Positions 58,528-64,000 of a DNA stretch of 64,000 bases are shown here, piece after piece; position 1 is the first letter of the stretch; each line of letters begins with the position of its first letter. Under the pieces are notes generated by a model. That model saw only the letters and a program-made list of their open reading frames with translations. It was not told the DNA's origin and made no database searches. The DNA comes from Solirubrobacter phytolaccae (GTDB lineage Bacteria > Actinomycetota > Thermoleophilia > Solirubrobacterales > Solirubrobacteraceae): positions 21,214-85,213 of the forward strand of contig NZ_JAPDDP010000025.1 in assembly GCF_027587195.1 (NCBI RefSeq). The letters are read 5' to 3'. A program made the position numbers and the translations under genes.

Positions 58528-60077
58528 GGGCCGGTGACGGACAGCGCCCGCAGGACGCGGGAGCGCTGCGACGCGTTGCCGCCCGAGACGACGAGCCAGC
58601 CCGGGCCTTCGCGGCGCACGCGGAGCCCGTCCGTGGACGGCAGCGGCGGCGCCGGCGCGCTGAGGTCACGCGGGTTGAGCAGGACGGCGGCGCGCACCGT
58701 GCCGCTGCCGACCTTGAACGACGTGCTGGCGCAGCTCAGGTAGGACGGGGTGACGACGTCGAGCGTCGCGAACTGCTCGAGGAGCCGCGCGCGACGCGGC
58801 CGGAGGTCCGAGCCGGCCTTGGCGCGGATCGCGCAGCGGCTGCGCGGCGGGTCGGCGGAGTCCACACGGCGCGCCGGGAGCGGGGCGTTCGCGGCGCTCG
58901 CGCGCGGGGCGAGCTCCTGCCCGGCGACGTCGTGCAGCGTGAACGTGGGCGGCTGGCCGTCCACGTCCCAGGTGGCGACGCGCCAGCCCGCCGGGATCTC
59001 GGGGTCGCGTGAAGGGGTGAACGTGCGGTTGTCGCTCAGCCGGATCTGGCGCACGGAGCGGTCCACGATCGCGTAGCCCATCCCGGGCGTGCCGTGCATC
59101 CCGCCCGCGGCGATCAGGTTGGTGCCGGGCGGGCCGGACCGGTGGCACTGGCGCCCGCCCGTGATGATCCCGGCCGCGTTGATGAGGATGCCGACGCACC
59201 AGCCCGTGTGGCCGGCGGTGAGGTCCGGCGTGAGCGTGAGATCGAACTCGGGCACGGGCGTGGGCACCGGCGACTGCGGCGCCGGGCCGGGCGCGCCGCC
59301 GGGCCCGGGGTTCGCGCGCGGCGTCCGGAACGGGTCCGGGGTCGGGTCCGCGGGCACGGCGGGCGTCGCGGTCGGCGTCGGGGAAGGCGTCGGCGTGGGT
59401 GTCGCGCGCTGGCCCGGCGGTGGCGGGTCCTCGCCGCCCAGCGTGAGCGCGGCGGCGGCGACGCCCGCGCCGAACAGCACGACGGCGACGGCGACCAGGG
59501 CGAGCACGCGCGACCGTGGACGGGGCAGCGTGCCGCCCGCCGCGACGAAGAGCTGCTCGCCGAGCACGGCGAACGGGTCGCGCGTGCGCTTGGCGGGCTC
59601 GCGACGCGTCAGCCGCGGTGAAGGGCTGACCGGGGGCGGCGCGTCGCCGTACTCGTCCTCCGCGAGCACGCGCCGGAAGACCGCGATGCGCTGGGACTCG
59701 GGCAGCGAGGCGAGCGTGGCGGCGAGGTCCTCGCGGCTGCGCTCGCCGACCATCCGCAACGCCTCGTCGTCGAGCGCGATCGGCTCCAGGCCGACCCGCG
59801 CGCGGGCGGCGTCGGACACCTGGCCGCGGCGCTCGGCGTCCCCGGCGACGTTGCGGGCGATGCCGAGCAGCCACGCGACAGCCGGCCCCTTGCGCGGCTC
59901 GTAGCGGGAGCGGTGCTCGTACGCGCGCGCGAACGTCTCCGCGACCAGGTCGAACGTCACCTCCGGGCGGCGCGAGCGGCGTCCCAGGTACGCCGCGACC
60001 GTGATCACGTGGCGTCCGTAGAACTCGGCGAAGGCCTCCGCGTCGTAGCCCCGGAGCAGCTCTGCGTCCGTGCGCAT
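58524..60077 (-). CDS. Sigma-70 region 2 protein fused to a membrane segment and extracytoplasmic domain
   Basis: A 517-residue fusion. Residues 1-85 are sigma region 2 (YDAEAFAEFYGRHVITVAAY, FDLVAETFARAYEHRSRY, AVAWLLGIARNVAGD). Region 4 begins (LPESQRIAVFRRVLAEDEYG) but stops where the helix-turn-helix should follow and gives way to a Pro-rich stretch. A membrane helix comes near 175-200 (VLALVAVAVVLFGAGVAAAA), then a TPTPTPSPTPT linker and an extracytoplasmic domain of about 290 residues with four or more Cys. As it lacks region 4.2, it should not recognise a -35 element by itself. It may bind core polymerase at the membrane, or be a sensor derived from a sigma/anti-sigma pair. Confidence 0.8.
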   Translation of the reverse strand: MRTDAELLRGYDAEAFAEFYGRHVITVAAYLGRRSRRPEVTFDLVAETFARAYEHRSRYEPRKGPAVAWLLGIARNVAGDAERRGQVSDAARARVGLEPIALDDEALRMVGERSREDLAATLASLPESQRIAVFRRVLAEDEYGDAPPPVSPSPRLTRREPAKRTRDPFAVLGEQLFVAAGGTLPRPRSRVLALVAVAVVLFGAGVAAAALTLGGEDPPPPGQRATPTPTPSPTPTATPAVPADPTPDPFRTPRANPGPGGAPGPAPQSPVPTPVPEFDLTLTPDLTAGHTGWCVGILINAAGIITGGRQCHRSGPPGTNLIAAGGMHGTPGMGYAIVDRSVRQIRLSDNRTFTPSRDPEIPAGWRVATWDVDGQPPTFTLHDVAGQELAPRASAANAPLPARRVDSADPPRSRCAIRAKAGSDLRPRRARLLEQFATLDVVTPSYLSCASTSFKVGSGTVRAAVLLNPRDLSAPAPPLPSTDGLRVRREGPGWLVVSGGNASQRSRVLRALSVTGP

Positions 60078-60087
60078 GCTCTTAGTG

Positions 60088-60888
60088 TTACGAGGCGGTC
60101 GCGCTGCGCGTGACGGTCCGGCCGATCGGGACGCACATCGGCGTGCCGGTCACAGGGTCCGGGATCACGCGTGAGTCAAGGCCGAAGACCTGCTTGACGA
60201 GCACTTCGTCGACGATCTCATCTGGCGCGCCGGCGGCATAGACCTCGCCGCGTTTGAGGGCCACCAGGTGGTGCGCGTACCGACACGCGTGGTTGAGGTC
60301 GTGGAGCACGATGCCGATCGTCCGGCCCTGCTCGTTGAGGTCCACGAGCAGGTCGAGTACCTCGAGCTGATGGGCGAGGTCCAGGTAGGTCGTCGGCTCG
60401 TCGAGCAGCAGGATCGGTGTGTCCTGGGCGAGCGCCATCGCGATCCATGCGCGTTGCCTTTGGCCGCCACTCAGTCGATCGAGCGGACGGTCCTTCAGGT
60501 CATGCACGCCGGTGGCGTTCAGCGCCCAGTCCACGCGGGCCTTGTCCTCGGCGCTGCTGCGCCGGCCGAGCTTCTGGTGCGGGAAGCGGCCGCGGTGGAC
60601 CAGGTCCTCGACGGTCAGGCCCTCGGGCGGGACCGGCGACTGCGGCAGGAAGCCGAGCCGCTTGGCGACGTCCCGCGTGGGCGTGTGCGCGATCTCCGCT
60701 CCGTCGAGCAGGACACTGCCGGCGGTCGGCTTCAGCAGCCGGGCGAACGTCCGGAGCAGCGTGGACTTGCCACACGCGTTCGCGCCGACGATCGCCGTGA
60801 TCTGGCCTTCCGGCAGCGGGACGTCGACGCCGTTGAGGACGTCCCGCTCCCCGTAGCCCACGCGGAGCTGCCGCGCCTCGATGCTCAC
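60088..60888 (-). CDS. Siderophore/cobalamin ABC importer ATPase (second system)
   Basis: A 266-residue FecE-class ATPase: Walker A AIVGANACGKSTLLRTFARL, Q-loop LGFLPQSPVPPEG, signature DRLSGGQRQRAWIAM, Walker B ILLLDEPTTYLD and switch His in GIVLHDLNHACRYAHHL. It is close in style to the FepC-like protein of the first locus, including the NACGKST Walker A and a similar C-terminus (PDPVTGTPMCVPIGR), so the two may descend from a duplication. The start is GTG 60888, coupled by GTGA to the permease gene. Confidence 0.92.
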   Translation of the reverse strand: MSIEARQLRVGYGERDVLNGVDVPLPEGQITAIVGANACGKSTLLRTFARLLKPTAGSVLLDGAEIAHTPTRDVAKRLGFLPQSPVPPEGLTVEDLVHRGRFPHQKLGRRSSAEDKARVDWALNATGVHDLKDRPLDRLSGGQRQRAWIAMALAQDTPILLLDEPTTYLDLAHQLEVLDLLVDLNEQGRTIGIVLHDLNHACRYAHHLVALKRGEVYAAGAPDEIVDEVLVKQVFGLDSRVIPDPVTGTPMCVPIGRTVTRSATAS

Positions 60889-62870
60889 GCCGTGCGGCTC
60901 CGCCACAGCAGCACGGCCAGGTACGGCGCGCCGATCAGGGACACGATCAGGCCGCTCGGGATCTCGGTCGGGGCGAGCACGGTCCGCCCGACGGTATCCG
61001 CTAAGCCGAGCAGAAGGGCGCCGAGGACCATCGCCATCGGGAGCGAGCGGCGGTGGTTGCCGCCCGCGAGCAGCCGCGCGGCGTGCGGCGCGAGCAGGCC
61101 GACGAAGGCGATCGCGCCGCAGACCGCGACGGCCGCGGCACCGAGCGCGGCACCGGCGGCGAGCAGCAGCGCCCGCGTCCGGCTCGTGTGGAGGCCGAGG
61201 GAGCGCGAGAGGTCGTCGTCGAGCATCAGCACGTCCAGTCGGCGGACGGCGAGGAAGACGAGCGGCAGCAGGATCACCGCGGGCACGAGCAACATCCGGA
61301 AGTCCGCCCAGCTGGTCGCGTAGGTCGAGCCGATCAACCACGTGATCGCGGTCGCCGCCGCGGGCTGCGCGTTGAGCAGCATCAGCATCGTCACCGCGCT
61401 GCAGGCGGCGGTCACGGCGAGGCCGATCAGCGCGAGCCGCGTGGGGCTCGTGCCGCCCGCGAGCGCGAGCACGGCGGCCATCGCGAGCAGTGCTCCCGCG
61501 AAGGACGCGAACGGCAGGACGAGCGTCGGCGCGTCGGGATAGACGAGCAGGACGAGGAACGCACCGACCGAGGCGCCGCCGACCACGCCCGCGAGCTCCG
61601 GACCGGCGAAGGGGTTGCGCACGGCGGCTTGGAGCACGGTGCCCGACGCGGCGAGGCAGGCGCCGCCGAGCAGGGCGACAGCCAGCCGCGGCGCGCGGCT
61701 CTCGAGCGCGATCTCACCGAGCGGGGAGCCGCTGCCGAAGATCGACTTGACGACTTCGCCGGGGCCGATGTCGATCTCACCGAGGCAGAGGCTGGCGATG
61801 ATCGCGACAGGCAGCAGCAGCGCCGCGAGGAGCGCGGCGCGTGGCCGCCAGCGCGCGCCGCTCGCGCGCGTGTCGAGCTGCTGCCCGACTTCCCCGCGCA
61901 GGCGTTTGGCGACGATCACGAGGACGGGCGCGCCGATCAGCGCGCACACGACGCCGGCGGGCGTCTCCGTGTCCAGGCCCGTGATGACCCGGCCGGCGAC
62001 GTCGGCCGCGAGCAGGATCGCGGCGCCCCACGGCAGCGCGACGAGCAGTGCCTGGAGGTGGCCTTTCGGACGGGCCGCGCGGGCGAGGCCACCGGCGAGG
62101 ATGCCGACGAACGCGATCGGCCCGACGAGCCCGACGGCGACCGCGGTCAGGACGGCCGCGAGCGTGACCGACGCGAGCTGCACGAGCCCGGCGCGCTGGC
62201 CGAGCGCGCGAGCCGTGTGCTCCCCCAGGACCGCGACGTCGAGCGAGCGCGTCAGCAGCAGCGTGGCGAGCAGCGCGGGGGCGGCGATCAAGGCGCCGGC
62301 GGTGAGCGGGCCCCAGCCGTTCTGGAGCAGCGAGCCCGCGCCCCACAGGAACAGGCCGCTCGTCTCGGTCTCCTTCGTGAGCCGGACCGCGGCGGTGCCG
62401 GCGGCGAGCGCAAGGCCCACGGCCATGCCGGCGAGGATGAGCCGCACGCCTCCCCCGCCCGCGGCGGCCATCGTGCCGATCAGCGCCGTGCCGACGGCCA
62501 CGCCCACGAACGCGACGGCGATCGTCGGCGCGCCCGGCGCGAGGGTCGCGTACGCGGCGACGAGCGTGACGGCGAGCGCGCCACCCGCGGTCAGCCCGAG
62601 CGTCGCCGGCTCGGCGAGCGGGTTGCGCGTGATCGCCTGCAGGATGATCGCCGCGCCCGCGAGCGCGAAGCCCGCCACGATCCCGGCTGCCGCGCGGGGC
62701 AGCCGGATGTCGAGCACGAGCGCGTCATTGAGCGACTCGCCGCGGTTGAACAGCGCGCTCCACACGTCGCCGAGTGGGACGTCGCCCTGGCCCTGCGCGA
62801 TGTCCAGCAGCCCCGCCAGCATGGCGAGCGCGACGCCGGCCGCCGCGAAGGCGACGACGCGCGCGCTCAT
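60885..62870 (-). CDS. Fused double FecCD permease (FhuB-like)
   Basis: A 661-residue permease containing two FecCD units in one chain, about 20 helices. Unit 1: DIRLPRAAAGIVAGFALAGA, LQAITRNPLAEPATLGLTAG, VGPIAFVGILAGGLARAARP. Unit 2 (from about 345): ESRAPRLAVALLGGACLAAS, LQAAVRNPFAGPELAGVVGG, CGAIAFVGLLAPHAARLLAG, TEIPSGLIVSLIGAPYLAVL. The fusion is known in FhuB, which transports hydroxamate siderophores, and contrasts with the separate permeases of the first locus. It would assemble with the ATPase downstream and the binding protein upstream. Confidence 0.92.
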   Translation of the reverse strand: MSARVVAFAAAGVALAMLAGLLDIAQGQGDVPLGDVWSALFNRGESLNDALVLDIRLPRAAAGIVAGFALAGAAIILQAITRNPLAEPATLGLTAGGALAVTLVAAYATLAPGAPTIAVAFVGVAVGTALIGTMAAAGGGGVRLILAGMAVGLALAAGTAAVRLTKETETSGLFLWGAGSLLQNGWGPLTAGALIAAPALLATLLLTRSLDVAVLGEHTARALGQRAGLVQLASVTLAAVLTAVAVGLVGPIAFVGILAGGLARAARPKGHLQALLVALPWGAAILLAADVAGRVITGLDTETPAGVVCALIGAPVLVIVAKRLRGEVGQQLDTRASGARWRPRAALLAALLLPVAIIASLCLGEIDIGPGEVVKSIFGSGSPLGEIALESRAPRLAVALLGGACLAASGTVLQAAVRNPFAGPELAGVVGGASVGAFLVLLVYPDAPTLVLPFASFAGALLAMAAVLALAGGTSPTRLALIGLAVTAACSAVTMLMLLNAQPAAATAITWLIGSTYATSWADFRMLLVPAVILLPLVFLAVRRLDVLMLDDDLSRSLGLHTSRTRALLLAAGAALGAAAVAVCGAIAFVGLLAPHAARLLAGGNHRRSLPMAMVLGALLLGLADTVGRTVLAPTEIPSGLIVSLIGAPYLAVLLWRSRTA

Positions 62871-62976
62871 GGGCGGCGACGCCGCCGCAGCGTTTCGTCC
62901 CGCCGCCGCACGGGAGAGCGAGCCCTCCGGGCGAGTTCTCCCAGCGACGCGAGCCCGCAGGGCGAGTCGTCGCCGG

Positions 62977-64000
62977 TCACTTCGACAGCGACGCGGCCAG
63001 GCGGTCGGCGAACAGCATCGTCGAGCGCGGGCCGCCGAACAGCCACGTGGTGCCGCCGAGCGTCCGCACGTGCTTGGCCTTGACGACCGGCAGGCGCTTG
63101 TACGCGGAGGTCTTGGTGATGCTCGCGATCTGGCGCTGGAACTGCGGCGGGTACACGAACGCGAGCCAGCCGTTCAGGCGCGAGAGCGCCTCCAGGCCGA
63201 CCGTCGCGAAGCCGTAGCGCGCGCTGCCGCTCCAGCCGTCCTTCAGGCCGAGCCGGCGCACCACGTCGGCGGTGGCCGAGTTGGTCGTGAACATCCGGAT
63301 CGCGGGCGCGCTGGAGGTGCCGCCGGGCGTGGCGATCGCCACCGTCTGCCCGGCCCGGCCGGCGTTCTTGACCTTGGTCTTGGCCCGCGCGAGCGTGTTC
63401 GAGAGCTCCTGCAGGACCTGCTCGCCGCGCGCCTTGCGCCCGACCGCGTTGGCCAATGCCCGGAAGTCCGTGATCATCGCGTTCAGCTGGCTGCCGCTCG
63501 CCGGGTACGGGTGCGTGACCAGCACCGGCGCGATCTTCTTCAGCTGCGCGAGGTTCTTCGTCGAGCGGTAGTCCGGCACGACGATCAGATCCGGCTTGAG
63601 CGCCGCGATCCGCTCGATCGACGGCGACTGCCGCGACCCGACGTCCTTCAGGCCCTTCGGCCGCGGCGCCGCGACCCACGTGTCGTAGCCCTTCAGGTCC
63701 GCCGCGCCGACCGGCGCCATGCCGAGCATGTGCAGGTTCTCGACCGTGTCCCACTCGATCGCGACGACCCGCTTGGGCGCCGCGCTCGCCGTCGCCTTCG
63801 CGCCCTGGGCGCGCGTGAGCGTGAGCTTCTTCGTGACGGTCTTGCCGCCCTCGGCGGTGATCCGCAGCGTGACCTTGCGCGACTTGGCGAGCGCCTTCTT
63901 GAGCTTGAGCGTCACCGTCTTGCGCGCGCCGGACTTGAGCGAGTACGTCTTCTTCGCCGCCAGCGACGTCGAACCGGCCTTCAGCGTCACCGCGCCCTTG
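62977..64000 (-). CDS. Iron-siderophore-binding protein with N-terminal beta domain (5' end beyond window)
   Basis: About 341 residues are visible; the frame continues past the right edge, so the signal region is missing and the GTG at 63990 is probably internal. The first 65 residues form a Lys-rich beta segment (KTYSLKSGARKTVTLKLKKA), like the cell-wall-type repeats of Solirubrobacter-type secreted proteins. The rest is a class III binding protein: PKRVVAIEWDTVENLHMLGM, IAALKPDLIVVPDYRS, LAQLKKIAPVLVTHPYP and TWLFGGPRSTMLFADRL. It should deliver ferric siderophore to the fused permease 106 nt downstream. An extra wall-like module before the lobe is unusual. Confidence 0.85.
   Translation of the reverse strand, partial: KGAVTLKAGSTSLAAKKTYSLKSGARKTVTLKLKKALAKSRKVTLRITAEGGKTVTKKLTLTRAQGAKATASAAPKRVVAIEWDTVENLHMLGMAPVGAADLKGYDTWVAAPRPKGLKDVGSRQSPSIERIAALKPDLIVVPDYRSTKNLAQLKKIAPVLVTHPYPASGSQLNAMITDFRALANAVGRKARGEQVLQELSNTLARAKTKVKNAGRAGQTVAIATPGGTSSAPAIRMFTTNSATADVVRRLGLKDGWSGSARYGFATVGLEALSRLNGWLAFVYPPQFQRQIASITKTSAYKRLPVVKAKHVRTLGGTTWLFGGPRSTMLFADRLAASLSK

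Noticed and set aside
62977..63990. GTG 63990 as the real start of the right-hand binding protein
   Set aside because: The frame stays open to the window end with the same Lys/Gly-rich beta pattern and no signal peptide follows the GTG, so the gene is truncated by the window.

Overview
The window is very GC-rich, gene-dense actinobacterial DNA. Several traits point to Thermoleophilia/Solirubrobacterales (Solirubrobacter-like): Ala/Arg-rich proteins, frequent GTG starts, long runs of ATGA/GTGA-coupled genes, secreted proteins with Thr/Ala/Pro linkers, and a sigma-like protein fused to a membrane segment. This placement is an inference from style; there is no rRNA gene to confirm it.

Region 1 (1-3.6 kb) holds the tail of an ATPase-type regulator and a convergent two-gene unit, an alpha/beta hydrolase and a GMC oxidoreductase. 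Region 2 (3.8-17.9 kb) is a phenazine gene cluster. The rightward operon phzB-phzC-phzD-phzE-orf-phzF-phzG carries the core pathway from shikimate precursors to phenazine-1,6-dicarboxylate. From a 110-bp divergent promoter region with an inverted repeat, a leftward operon carries likely tailoring genes: WrbA-like flavoprotein, acyl-CoA carboxylase beta subunit, GNAT-like protein, NTF2-like protein, FAD monooxygenase, an EhpF-like adenylating enzyme, an EhpG-like acyl reductase, and an acyl-carrier-like protein that lacks the phosphopantetheine serine. The last three look like a module that activates and reduces a phenazine carboxylate. An ECF-type sigma factor lies at its left edge.

Region 3 (17.9-24.1 kb) has a CYTH-domain protein, a DapA-superfamily aldolase, and then a compact cassette: a TIR-like/GAF protein, a double WD40 propeller, a radical SAM enzyme and a glutaredoxin-like protein that has lost its catalytic cysteine. 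I recognise no named system with this composition; it is the best candidate for an undescribed, possibly defence or signalling, system. Inverted repeats sit at its left edge and a hairpin at its right edge.

Region 4 (24.2-36.0 kb) is a siderophore utilisation locus: an asymmetric heterodimeric ABC transporter, an enterochelin-esterase-like hydrolase, a FepB/D/G/C-type importer, and a siderophore-interacting reductase fused to a methyltransferase. It is transcribed divergently from a tandem double AraC regulator. Region 5 (36.0-43.9 kb) is a small defence island: an AbiE toxin-antitoxin pair and a type I restriction-modification operon (hsdM-hsdS-hsdR). It ends at tRNA-Glu and tRNA-Leu genes (44.2-44.4 kb).

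Region 6 (44.5-52.6 kb) has a secreted PQQ-type beta-propeller protein, an FHA protein, an MFS exporter and a large repetitive secreted protein. Region 7 (52.6-58.1 kb) is a coupled operon for D-glutamate/peptide metabolism: dgcA-like epimerase, dgcN-like DUF1611 protein, GNAT-fused ADP-forming acyl-CoA synthetase, Asp/Glu racemase. Region 8 (58.2-64 kb) has an RsbW-like ATPase, the membrane-tethered sigma-like fusion, and a second siderophore/B12-type importer (ATPase, fused double permease, binding protein cut by the window edge).
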